Below, one piece after another: positions 8,417-15,899 of a stretch of 64,000 nucleotides of DNA (its first letter is position 1; every line of letters starts with the position of its first letter). The DNA is from Aquimonas sp964586455 (GTDB lineage: Bacteria; Pseudomonadota; Gammaproteobacteria; Xanthomonadales; Xanthomonadaceae), in assembly GCA_964586455.1 (NCBI GenBank), contig CAZPHV010000024.1:1-64000 (forward strand), read 5' to 3'. The position numbers were made by a program, and so were the translations under genes. The notes below the pieces were generated by a model. The model saw only the letters and a program-made list of their open reading frames with translations. It was not told the origin of the DNA and did no database searches.

Positions 8417-10062
8417 GCCGGCGTGGCTCCGTAGGGCCGCAGGCGTTCGGGCACGAACTGCATGTCGGTGGCCTCGCGGATGGCGATGCGCATCTGGAAT
8501 TCCAGCACGTCCAGCGGCACGGGCGGCTGGTAGCCAACCAGGCAGGCGCGGACCGCATCCAGCGCGGGCTCTTCGAGCGTGCGCACACGACGGTAGACCT
8601 TCACCGCCAGCGCCTCAGCGGCACCTGGGGTGAGCAGCAGGGGCAGGTCCAGGGTGGCCAAGGCCTCGACGCCCGGGCTGACGTCCAGGCGCTTCAGCAA
8701 GGCGTGCAGCAGACCCGCGCTCTCGTGCTCGGTGGCGGTGGGCAACAAAGGAATCTTGACGTCGATACGGCCGGGGCGCTTGAGATCGACTTCGATCAAG
8801 TCGGGTCGTGAGCTGGCGAGAATCCACATCACCCGACCGCGATTCTTACCGTCGCTCATCTCCTGCGCAATCATCGAATACAGCCGACCGGACAGCCCGC
8901 TGTCGCCGCTGCCGGAGTCGCGCTTGCCGAGCGTCTGGTCGGCTTCATCGACGAACACGATGCAGCGACCGAGCGCGCGGATCAGGCGGAAAATCTTCTC
9001 GAGATTGCCCTCGCTGGAGCCGACCCAGCGGTCGCGGAAGTTCTTGAGCTTGACCACCGGCACGCTGGCCTCGCCGGCCAGGCATTCAACCAGATAGGTC
9101 TTGCCGGTGCCGACCGGGCCACAAAAGATATAGCCCATCGGCAGCGCGCGCAGGTCGGACTTGCGCCACAGCGCCATGTCCTGCCGCAGCCAGACCTTCA
9201 ATGCTTCAGGCGAGTGATAGTCGTCCAGGGTGCGCTCGCTGCGGATGAACTCGATCAGGCCGGCGGCATCGCCCTCGATCATGCCCTTGCGCACATCGAT
9301 CCAGTCGGCTTCGGCAAGGACCTCACCTTCGTGCGCGCGGCGACGCACCAGCGACTGCAGGGCACTCAAGGACACGCCGGCCAACTGGTCGGCGATCTCG
9401 CTGCCCTCCGTAGCATCGAACGCATTCGCGTGATCCACGCGCAGCTGAGCAAGCGCCTGCTCCAACTCGGGCTTCTGCGGCAGCGGCAGCTGCACGCGCT
9501 CGACGCGCGGATTGTTGGCCACCAGCGGATTCAGGTCGTGCAGGTTGTCGGCGATCAGCAGGCTGACGAAGGGCAGCTCAGCGAACGGCGACTCGCCGGC
9601 CCAGTCGCGCACCAGGCTGGCGAGACTGGCGATCTCGAAGTCGCCGGCGCGATTGGCCGGCAGGAATTGGTCGGCGCCGCGAATCAGCACCGCCACCGGC
9701 TCGGGCTCGCCGCGACCCAAGGCACGCAGGTTGCCGCGGTAGCGCAGATAGCGGCTGATCAACTCGATCGCCGCGCGCGGATCATGACCCACGGTGGACA
9801 GCTGCGCCGCGCCCGGCCACGCTTGGAAGCCCTCGCTGCTGCGCAGAGCCGACAGCCCGTTGCCGGGGTCGAACACGAACACCAGCGGAAACCCCTGCAG
9901 CAGGCGCGCGTCGAGGTACTCGACCACGCCCACCAGTCGACCGTTCAGCACGAAACGATCGGCGACATTGCCGTGCAGGATGAACTGGCCGTGGGCGCCA
10001 CTTTCGTAGGCGAGCTTGAGGGCCTGGGCCCAGGGCGGAAGGACGGTCGTGTTTGTGCTCAA
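8413..10062 (-). CDS. AAA+ ATPase partner of PspA
   Basis: About 549 aa from a TTG start. The N-terminal half (about 1-250) has a degenerate P-loop-like fold (HGNVADRF, VFVFDPGNGL). The second half is a canonical AAA module: Walker A GPVGTGKT (about 314-321), Walker B CIVFVDEAD (about 363-371), sensor-1 and arginine-finger region (LASSRPD...LKRPGRID). No in-frame ATG exists near the domain start. The frame upstream of 10,062 runs into palindromic repeats (10,126-10,148) and encodes low-complexity Pro-rich residues. I therefore favour TTG at 10,062 (then STNTTVLPPW) over the ATG at 10,191. It probably acts as an ATP-driven remodeler working with PspA at the inner membrane; AAA+ proteins are recurrent PspA neighbours in diverse bacteria. 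Substrate unknown. Confidence 0.9.
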   Translation of the reverse strand: MSTNTTVLPPWAQALKLAYESGAHGQFILHGNVADRFVLNGRLVGVVEYLDARLLQGFPLVFVFDPGNGLSALRSSEGFQAWPGAAQLSTVGHDPRAAIELISRYLRYRGNLRALGRGEPEPVAVLIRGADQFLPANRAGDFEIASLASLVRDWAGESPFAELPFVSLLIADNLHDLNPLVANNPRVERVQLPLPQKPELEQALAQLRVDHANAFDATEGSEIADQLAGVSLSALQSLVRRRAHEGEVLAEADWIDVRKGMIEGDAAGLIEFIRSERTLDDYHSPEALKVWLRQDMALWRKSDLRALPMGYIFCGPVGTGKTYLVECLAGEASVPVVKLKNFRDRWVGSSEGNLEKIFRLIRALGRCIVFVDEADQTLGKRDSGSGDSGLSGRLYSMIAQEMSDGKNRGRVMWILASSRPDLIEVDLKRPGRIDVKIPLLPTATEHESAGLLHALLKRLDVSPGVEALATLDLPLLLTPGAAEALAVKVYRRVRTLEEPALDAVRACLVGYQPPVPLDVLEFQMRIAIREATDMQFVPERLRPYGATPA

Positions 10063-10125
10063 AGTCGAGGTCTTCCGGTAGTTGCTGCGTGTGGGCGGAG
10101 AGTCGGCTGAGGGCCGTGCTTCGCA

Positions 10126-10148
10126 CCCCTCTCCCCACGGGAGAGGGG
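10126..10148. repeat. CCCCTCTCCC / GGGAGAGGGG hairpin
   Basis: Perfect 10-bp inverted repeat with a 3-nt loop, followed by CTGGGGGTGAGGG. This is a familiar high-GC gammaproteobacterial palindromic repeat type. It lies upstream of the TTG start proposed for the AAA gene. Confidence 0.85.
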
Positions 10149-10254
10149 CTGGGGGTGAGGGCGTGGGCGGCGCGACGCACCGCATCCCCACGCATCCCGC
10201 GCGCCACGCGCGTTCAGGCGGGACAGCCGATGACAGAGGCGAGGGTCCAGCTCC

Positions 10255-10278
10255 GGTGGGCCAGGGCCCACCCTATGG
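10255..10278 (+). repeat. Dispersed GGTGGGCC palindrome (intact copy)
   Basis: GGTGGGCC-AGG-GCCCACC followed by CTATGG. The leader GACAGAGGCGAGG is shared with the copy at 51,400, so the repeated unit is longer than the palindrome. Confidence 0.85.
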
Positions 10279-10280
10279 AA

Positions 10281-10320
10281 CGGCGTGGGGACTGCGGGCC
10301 GCAGCGCAGTCCCCACGCCG
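10281..10320. terminator. Strong 16-bp hairpin downstream of pspA
   Basis: Perfect inverted repeat: 10,281-10,296 pairs with 10,305-10,320 around an 8-nt loop (core GTGGGGACTGCG / CGCAGTCCCCAC). It lies 40 nt past the pspA stop and has no U-tract on the minus strand. It could be a transcript-stabilising or processing hairpin, or a partial terminator that keeps PspA more abundant than the downstream AAA protein. Confidence 0.6.
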
Positions 10321-10333
10321 CCCCAGCCCCAAC

Positions 10334-10357
10334 GAATCCCCAATCCCGACTCCCGGC
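10334..10357. repeat. GAATCCCCAATCCCGACTCCC repeat
   Basis: Short repeat of GGGATTCGGG-type blocks read on the minus strand; a related block is at 14,031-14,061. Interspersed 'GGGATTC' repeats like this are common between genes of xanthomonad-type genomes. Confidence 0.6.
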
Positions 10358-10359
10358 TC

Positions 10360-11121
10360 CTATTGCGCCTGCTGCTCCGACTGCGGCCCCGTGCTCGTGC
10401 CCATGCTGCGCGTCGCCGCAGGTGCCGGCGCCGCCTGACCGGGAAGGCTGATGCCTTCCGCGGCGGCGAAATCCGCCAGCGCCTGCGACGCCAGTGCATT
10501 CATCTCGGCCTGCTTGACGTTGATGTCGGTCATGTCGAGCGAGTCCCTGGCCACGCGCGCACGCCCTGCCGCGCGGTTGCGCTCTTCCTCGACCATCTCG
10601 TGCAGACGATTCAGGGTGTCGCCGGAACCGCCGATGCTGCCGATCATGCCGGCCGCCATTTCATTCATCTCGGCCACCGCCGATTTCATGCGCATGTCGT
10701 TGATCGCACCCTTGAGCGAGTCGATCTTGGCGCGAGCGGCCTGCACTGCCACGTCGCGGGCCTTGATCAGGTTCTGGTAGGTGTCCTCCGCCGACGACAT
10801 CTGGCTGCGGTTCTCCGCCAGCTCGCGGCTCACCGTCTGCAGACGCAGCGCGTACTGCGCTGCCGCATCCTGATTGCCGGCGCGCAGGTGCGCGGTGGTG
10901 CTGGCGCGCAGCTCCGTCTCGTCGCGCTCGAGCTTGCGCACCTGCGAGATCAAGCGCTCGACCAAGCCGGCATGCGCGGCCAGACTCTGGTTGTAATTGC
11001 CGATCTGCTTGCGCAGGTTTTCCTGCTCAAGCTCCAGCAGGGCTTCGGGGTTGCGCTTCTCGATGCCCTTGATGAACAGGGAAAAGAAACCGCGCACAAC
11101 ATTGGCAAGGCGACCGAACAT
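10360..11121 (-). CDS. pspA: PspA/IM30-family membrane-stress protein
   Basis: 253 aa. Almost wholly alpha-helical: an N-terminal amphipathic helix (FGRLANVVRGFFSLFIKGIEKRNPE) for membrane contact, then long coiled coils (about 25-215), and a Gln/Ala-rich tail in place of the usual PspA C-terminus. PspA/IM30 proteins are ESCRT-III relatives that polymerise on damaged inner membrane. The start at 11,121 has GGAG 6 nt upstream; an ATG 24 nt earlier lacks one. It is the first gene of the minus-strand cluster with the AAA ATPase, coiled-coil, small membrane and OmpA-fusion genes. No PspF, PspB or PspC lies in the window, so regulation must differ from the enterobacterial system. Confidence 0.93.
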   Translation of the reverse strand: MFGRLANVVRGFFSLFIKGIEKRNPEALLELEQENLRKQIGNYNQSLAAHAGLVERLISQVRKLERDETELRASTTAHLRAGNQDAAAQYALRLQTVSRELAENRSQMSSAEDTYQNLIKARDVAVQAARAKIDSLKGAINDMRMKSAVAEMNEMAAGMIGSIGGSGDTLNRLHEMVEEERNRAAGRARVARDSLDMTDINVKQAEMNALASQALADFAAAEGISLPGQAAPAPAATRSMGTSTGPQSEQQAQ

Positions 11122-11444
11122 GGCTGCTCCAGTGACTGCCCGCAAAGGGCGTTGATCGGGCCGAGGTTCGCAGGAACCCCGACGGCACGGCCGCTGACGT
11201 ACGCATCAGCGCCGCTGTGACGCGACACGTTACCGCGTTGGGGTTGCGTGAAAAAGGCTTGCGGGCGCGCGGACACCACGCGCGCCATGCTTGTGCATCA
11301 AAAGGGGCCAGCGCGAGCGCGTGATTGCTGGGAGTCGTACGGGCAGCCAAGGTATCGCCACAGCACGCCCGAATCGCCCCGACATCCATCAGACTCACCG
11401 AGACAGCACGGCTCGCGGCCACCAGAGGCTCGAACGCGGATGCG
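11122..11444. other. Psp-cluster upstream region
   Basis: No gene seen. It holds the likely promoter of the Psp cluster and an inverted repeat CGCTGA-N8-TCAGCG at 11,192-11,211. A sigma54-like -24/-12 element at 11,295-11,311 fails on spacing (see rejected items). Confidence 0.5.
11192..11211. promoter_or_regulatory. Inverted repeat upstream of pspA
   Basis: CGCTGA (11,192-11,197) and TCAGCG (11,206-11,211) flank CGTACGCA, 71 nt before the pspA ATG. It could be an operator or a 5'-UTR hairpin. No known regulator motif recognised. Confidence 0.35.
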
Positions 11445-12791
11445 TCAGAACCCGAAGCGCAGCGCCTGATCGATCTCCACCGGGAAAGCCACATTCACAT
11501 CTGGCGAGCACGCCTTGTTGCCGCGCTCCACCGGCCACTGCAGCACATACAGCAGCGGCGCCTGCTGTTCGCGCGCAACGGCAGCAAGCCGGGCCATGCC
11601 CTCGCGGTCGTTGTAGTAGGACTCGGCGACGATCAACGGCATGTCGCCCAGTCCGATGCGACGCAGTCGATCGACGATGCGCTCGTACAGGTCGCCTTCG
11701 TCCGCCCCAGGCCAGGCGTAGATCGAGAACGCGAACGCGCCCGGGTAAATCCGCTCGCCGCCCGGCAGTCTATAAACGTAGCTTGTGTGCTCAAGCCGCG
11801 CACGCAGCCGGTTCGGGTCCGGGTCCGAGATCGAAGAAAAGCCAACGCTGCGCTGCGGGTCGAAGCGGCTGACATAGTTCTGCCACAACCGGTTGGCGTA
11901 GCGGCTCCAGGGCTCGTTGTCGGGATCGGTGGGGAAGAACACCACTTGGCCGAACACATTGACAAAACGCGCCCGCGGCATGCCCTCGGTCATCAGGTCG
12001 ATACGGTAATCGACACCGCTGGCCTCGATGATCGGCATCAGGTTGACGATGAGGTTCCAGTTTTCCTCGAAGATGCTCTCGTCGAACTGCGTCCATTGCG
12101 CCACGTCGTTACCGCCCTGCGGGTGGTAGCGCACCAGCAATTGCGCGAAGCCGGCGGCGCGGATATCGGCCAGCAGATCAGCGAGGTTCTGGCGCATGCG
12201 CGGGTGCAGATTGCCGCCAGTGGAGTCCAAAATCGCCGAACCGGGCCAGACGCCGTCTGCGTCCGCGGGGCCCGGCGCCCGGAAGTGATAGATGCCAACA
12301 GCAATGCTCTCGCTGCCGCGTGCGCGCAGCTCGATCAGGATGTCGCTGACCCGCTGGCGCACACCGGGCTTGTGCAGGTTGGCCAGCACGCCGAAGGGTT
12401 CGCGGTCGCAGTTCGGGCCCAGATCGAAGAATCCCAGATTCACGCCGGGCCGCGCCTCGATGCTGAGCCGGGGCGCGGGGCCTGTTTCCAGACCTCCGCC
12501 GTGGCCGAGGCTGGGCCCGCGCGGTGAGCTCAAGGCCGGAGCAACGCCCCGTCGCCCCCCAGGGTTAGCGACGCTGGCTGGCCCCTCGATGATCAGCTCG
12601 GGGTTGCCGTTGGGCCATAGCACCGCGCGCATGGGCTGCGCTGTAGCCAGCATCGGCATGCACAGCAGGAGAATCAGCAGACCTGCGGAAACCCGTCGAA
12701 GCTGCGGCGTTGCCTGCGTCAGCCAACACGGCAGCGCGTTCCCTGCAGGCGCCCGCAGGCGCTCGCAGGTTTTGAACGAGTCAGAATGCAT
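11445..12791 (-). CDS. Secreted TIM-barrel-like protein of unknown family
   Basis: 448 aa. A signal peptide (hydrophobic core about 34-50, cleavage after ATAQ) precedes a Gly/Pro-rich stretch and a domain of about 330 residues. That domain has alternating beta-strand/helix pattern (INLGFFDLG, ESIAVGIYHF, AQLLVRYHPQ, DYRIDLMTEGMP, LIVAESYYND, APLLYVLQWPVE). The order YHPQ, then strand-end Glu in LMTEG, then strand-end Glu in IVAESYY recalls clan-A glycosidases (acid/base Glu on strand 4, nucleophile Glu on strand 7). I do not recognise a named GH family, so an enzymatic role is inference. Its ATG lies 11 nt inside the end of the glutaryl-CoA dehydrogenase gene and has no clear ribosome-binding site, so translational coupling is likely. 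Confidence 0.75.
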   Translation of the reverse strand: MHSDSFKTCERLRAPAGNALPCWLTQATPQLRRVSAGLLILLLCMPMLATAQPMRAVLWPNGNPELIIEGPASVANPGGRRGVAPALSSPRGPSLGHGGGLETGPAPRLSIEARPGVNLGFFDLGPNCDREPFGVLANLHKPGVRQRVSDILIELRARGSESIAVGIYHFRAPGPADADGVWPGSAILDSTGGNLHPRMRQNLADLLADIRAAGFAQLLVRYHPQGGNDVAQWTQFDESIFEENWNLIVNLMPIIEASGVDYRIDLMTEGMPRARFVNVFGQVVFFPTDPDNEPWSRYANRLWQNYVSRFDPQRSVGFSSISDPDPNRLRARLEHTSYVYRLPGGERIYPGAFAFSIYAWPGADEGDLYERIVDRLRRIGLGDMPLIVAESYYNDREGMARLAAVAREQQAPLLYVLQWPVERGNKACSPDVNVAFPVEIDQALRFGF

Positions 12792-13944
12792 TGATTCCTG
12801 TCACCTCACGGCCCACCACGAGCTGGTGAACCGTCTCGGTGCCTTCGTAGGTAATGACTGACTCCAGGTTCAGCGCGTGCCGAATCGGACAGTACTCGGT
12901 GGTGATGCCGGAGCCGCCCAGGATGTCGCGCGCCTCGCGAGCGATGTCCAGAGCGATGCGGCAGTTGTTCCACTTGGCCAGACTGACCTGGGTCGGCTGC
13001 ATCTGGCCGGCATCTTTCAGGCGCCCCAGCTGCAGCACCAGCAGCTGCGCCAGCGTGATCCGCCGCGCCATCTCGGCCAACTTGATCTGCACCGCCTGGG
13101 TCGCCGCGATCGGGCGGTTGAACAGAATACGGTGCTTGGCGTATTCGCTGGCTTCGGTGAAGCAGGCGATCGCCGCGCCGATGGGCCCCCAGGTGATGCC
13201 GTAGCGGGCCTGGGTCAGGCAGCCCAGCGGACCCTTCAGACCCTTGACGTTGGGCAGGCGCTGACGGTCATTGACGCGCACATTGTCGAAGAACAGCGCG
13301 CTGGTCGCCGAGGCGCGCAGGCTCATCTTGCGGTGGATCTCCTGGGCCGCGAAACCCTTGGTGTCGGTCGGCACGATGAAGCCCTGAATGCCGTCCTCAG
13401 TCATCGCCCAGACGATCGCGATCTGCGCCAAGTTGCCATTGGTGATCCACATCTTGGCGCCGTTGATGATCCAGTCATCGCCGTCGCGCTTGGCGTGCGT
13501 TTTCATGTTGGCCGGGTCCGAACCGCCGTGCGGCTCGGTCAGGCCGAAGCAGCCGATGATCTCGCCGCGCGCCATGCCGGGCAGATACTGCTTGCGCTGT
13601 TCCTCGGTGCCGTAGGCGAAGATCGGATACATGCACAGCGAACTCTGCACCGACACGAAGCTGCGCAAACCGGAATCGCCACGCTCCAGTTCCTGGCAGA
13701 TCAAGCCGTAGCTGACCGCATTCAAGCCGGCACAGCCGTACTCTTCAGGCAGCGAGGAGCCGAGCAGGCCCAGGCTCGCGATCTCCGGCACCAGCTCCTT
13801 CGGAAACCGCCCCTGGTCGAAGCAGTCACCAATGATCGGCAGCACGCGCTCGTCGGTGAAGCGGGCCACGGTGTCCTGCACGGCGCGCTCTTCGTCGGTG
13901 AGCAGCGAGCGGACATCGAACAGGTCGGAGGCGTTCAGGGGCAT
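12781..13944 (-). CDS. gcdH: Glutaryl-CoA dehydrogenase
   Basis: 387 aa. FAD flavoenzyme predicted to oxidise and decarboxylate glutaryl-CoA to crotonyl-CoA in lysine/tryptophan degradation, passing electrons to ETF. It shows the full acyl-CoA dehydrogenase fold with FGLTEPHGGSDP and MWITNG (FAD/substrate loops) and the catalytic-base motif TYEGTE (Glu about residue 365). The Arg in YGITWGPIGAA and the C-terminus VVGREVTGINAF are typical of the GCDH branch rather than of straight-chain dehydrogenases. No signal peptide. The gene is isolated from the other beta-oxidation genes of the window. The ribosome-binding site is weak. Confidence 0.93.
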   Translation of the reverse strand: MPLNASDLFDVRSLLTDEERAVQDTVARFTDERVLPIIGDCFDQGRFPKELVPEIASLGLLGSSLPEEYGCAGLNAVSYGLICQELERGDSGLRSFVSVQSSLCMYPIFAYGTEEQRKQYLPGMARGEIIGCFGLTEPHGGSDPANMKTHAKRDGDDWIINGAKMWITNGNLAQIAIVWAMTEDGIQGFIVPTDTKGFAAQEIHRKMSLRASATSALFFDNVRVNDRQRLPNVKGLKGPLGCLTQARYGITWGPIGAAIACFTEASEYAKHRILFNRPIAATQAVQIKLAEMARRITLAQLLVLQLGRLKDAGQMQPTQVSLAKWNNCRIALDIAREARDILGGSGITTEYCPIRHALNLESVITYEGTETVHQLVVGREVTGINAF

Positions 13945-14294
13945 GGGGGCGGTCGATCGGTGGTTGGAGACCGCTAAGTGTAGCCGCCCACGCCCTTCGC
14001 AGGCATCAACGTGCCGTGTAGCGGAACAAGCCGGGATTCGGGAGTTGGGATTCGGGATTCGTGGTGCAGCCGGCGAAGCTATGGCTGCCGACTACCCGAT
14101 CCAGATCGTGGCTTCCGGAGTCGGTGCCCTGGCGACTCGGCCTTACACCCTGGCGATGCGCTCGCGTCGAAGGTCTACCGAGGGACCTACCCCCGACTTC
14201 CGACAGGCACGGCGCACCCTGCCCTCGCCTACCATCGGGCCGGGGATGCGCGTCGATCCGCGGCGCGCTCGTGTCATCACTCGAGGGGAAGTCC
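13945..14294. other. Divergent intergenic region with GGGATTCGG repeat
   Basis: Promoter region between gcdH (minus) and the amidohydrolase (plus). A block of GGGATTCGGG / GAGTTGGGATTCGGGATTC repeats sits at 14,031-14,061. No additional gene supported. Confidence 0.6.
14031..14061 (+). repeat. GGGATTCGG interspersed repeat
   Basis: Three tandem-like blocks CGGGATTCGGG, GTTGGGATTCGGG and ATTCG. Related to the minus-strand block at 10,334-10,357. Confidence 0.6.
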
Positions 14295-15608
14295 ATGCAC
14301 GCACGCCATCGCCGCGCTCAGCTCGCGCTGCTCGCCGTCTCGCTGTCCGCCGCGCTCGTCACTCACGCCGCGCCGCAGGTGCTGCACTGCGGGCAGGTTT
14401 TCGATGCCAACACCGCGCGCCTGCTCGGCGCGCACAGCCTGGTGATCGACGAGGGCCGCATCAAGGAAGTTCGAGCAGGCACCTTGGACGCAGCCACGCT
14501 CGGCGCGGACGCGACTGCCGTCGACCTTTCCGCCCACACCTGTCTGCCCGGCCTGATCGACATGCACGTGCATCTGGGCTCGCAGACCAGCCCTGCGGCC
14601 TACTCCGAGGGATTCCGTCTGAACCCCGAGGACTATGCTTTCCGCTCGGTGGGCTACGCCGAGACCACACTGCAGGCCGGCTTCACCACCGTGCGCGATC
14701 TCGGCGGCCTGCAGACGATCGCCCTGCGCAATGCCATCAATGAAGGCCGTGTTGTCGGCCCGCGCATCTACGCTGCCGGCAAGTCGCTCGCCACGACGGG
14801 CGGCCACGCCGATCCGCGCAACGGCATCAACCGCGAGCTCGCTGAATCATTGGGGTGGCCAGGCCCCGAAGAAGGCGTTGTCGCAGGCCCGTACGAAGCC
14901 CGTCGTGCAGTACGTCAGCGCTACAAGGAAGGCTCGGACGTCATCAAGCTCACCGCCACGGGCGGCGTGCTCAGTTTCGCCAAGAGTGCTGACAACCCGC
15001 AGTTCATGGAAGACGAGATCCGCGCCATCGTCGAAACCGCGCGTGACTACGACTACAAGGTGGCGGCGCACGCCCACGGCAAGGAAGGCATGCGCCGCGC
15101 CGTCGCCGCCGGCGTCGATTCGATCGAGCACGGCACCTACATGGACGAGGACGTGTTCAAGCTGATGCGGGAAAAAGGCACCTGGTACGTGCCGACCATC
15201 TCTGCTGGCGTATTCGTCAGCGAGAAGGCGCGTGAGATCGGCTACTACCCCGAAATCGTGCGTCCGAAAGCCGAACGGATCGGCGCTCTGATCCAAGGCA
15301 CCGCCGGCCGCGCGCACAGCGCCGGCGTCAAGATCGCGTTCGGCACCGATGCTGGTGTGTTCCCGCACGGTCAGAACGCACGTGAGTTTGTGCTGATGGT
15401 CGAAGCGGGCATGCCGGCCGCGTTCGCCCTGCAAAGCGCAACGAAAAATGCCGCTGAGCTGCTCGGCGAGTGGGAAAGTCTCGGCAGTCTGGAAGCCGGA
15501 AAGCACGCCGATGTCGTGGCTGTGGCCGGCAACCCGATCGAGAACATCGAGCTGATGCGCGACGTGCAGTTCGTGATGAAGGCGGGCGCGGTGGTGAAGG
15601 CGCCCTAA
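14295..15608 (+). CDS. Secreted metal-dependent amidohydrolase (Xaa-Pro dipeptidase-like)
   Basis: 437 aa. Signal peptide 1-27 (core LALLAVSLSAALVTHA), so periplasmic or exported. Binuclear-metal amidohydrolase of the COG1228 group. Ligands visible: H91 and H93 (MHVHLG), K218 (DVIKLTATGG, probable carboxylated Lys), H259/H261 (AAHAHGKEG), H279 (IEHGTYMD) and D352 (FGTDAGVFPHG). Characterised members with this arrangement hydrolyse dipeptides with C-terminal Pro or basic residues; the exact substrate here is not determinable. The start at 14,295 has GAGGGG 8 nt upstream and directly precedes the signal peptide, so the longer open frame from 14,061 is not used. Monocistronic, followed by a hairpin terminator at 15,648-15,673. 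Confidence 0.9.
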   Translation: MHARHRRAQLALLAVSLSAALVTHAAPQVLHCGQVFDANTARLLGAHSLVIDEGRIKEVRAGTLDAATLGADATAVDLSAHTCLPGLIDMHVHLGSQTSPAAYSEGFRLNPEDYAFRSVGYAETTLQAGFTTVRDLGGLQTIALRNAINEGRVVGPRIYAAGKSLATTGGHADPRNGINRELAESLGWPGPEEGVVAGPYEARRAVRQRYKEGSDVIKLTATGGVLSFAKSADNPQFMEDEIRAIVETARDYDYKVAAHAHGKEGMRRAVAAGVDSIEHGTYMDEDVFKLMREKGTWYVPTISAGVFVSEKAREIGYYPEIVRPKAERIGALIQGTAGRAHSAGVKIAFGTDAGVFPHGQNAREFVLMVEAGMPAAFALQSATKNAAELLGEWESLGSLEAGKHADVVAVAGNPIENIELMRDVQFVMKAGAVVKAP

Positions 15609-15647
15609 GGCAAATTCGGTGCGCGCTGCACATGTGCAAAACGCGCC

Positions 15648-15673
15648 ACGCAGGGGCGACAACGCCCCTGCGT
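15648..15673 (+). terminator. Rho-independent-type terminator of the amidohydrolase
   Basis: 11-bp perfect stem ACGCAGGGGCG / CGCCCCTGCGT with an ACAA loop, followed by TGTT, 40 nt past the stop codon. Confidence 0.8.
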
Positions 15674-15861
15674 TGTTCCAAGCGTCGACAGATCACTGCA
15701 CTGTGCGGTGTCCCATCTATTGAGGTGCGGTGCTGCTGAACAACGGTCAGCACTGGCGGCCGTAGACGACCGCGCCAAAGAAGCAGGCGCGCCCGCGCGT
15801 GCTTCGTCCCGAGACCGGTTTCGTCCGAGGAGCGGTGCGGACAAGCACCGCAACGCCGAAC

Positions 15862-15891
15862 CGAGAAACGCCTCGCAAGAGGCGTTTCTCG
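15862..15891 (-). terminator. 13-bp hairpin terminator after DUF1552 gene
   Basis: Perfect inverted repeat CGAGAAACGCCTC (15,862-15,874) and GAGGCGTTTCTCG (15,879-15,891), loop GCAA, 9 nt beyond the DUF1552 stop. It probably ends the minus-strand redox operon. Confidence 0.8.
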
Positions 15892-15899
15892 AACCGCGG

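Larger units (their letters stand above)
10063..10359. other. Repeat-filled gap between pspA and the AAA gene
   Basis: No gene. It carries four palindromic or repetitive elements in under 300 nt: hairpin 10,126-10,148, dispersed palindrome 10,255-10,278, long hairpin 10,281-10,320 and a GAATCC-type repeat 10,334-10,357. All would be transcribed in a read-through pspA message. Confidence 0.8.

Noticed and set aside
11295..11311. Sigma54-like -24/-12 promoter upstream of pspA (TGGC...TGCA on the minus strand)
   Set aside because: GG to GC spacing is one base too long, and no PspF-like activator is encoded nearby.
14061..14294. N-terminal extension of the amidohydrolase
   Set aside because: A clean Shine-Dalgarno and signal peptide begin at 14,295; the extension crosses intergenic repeat DNA.
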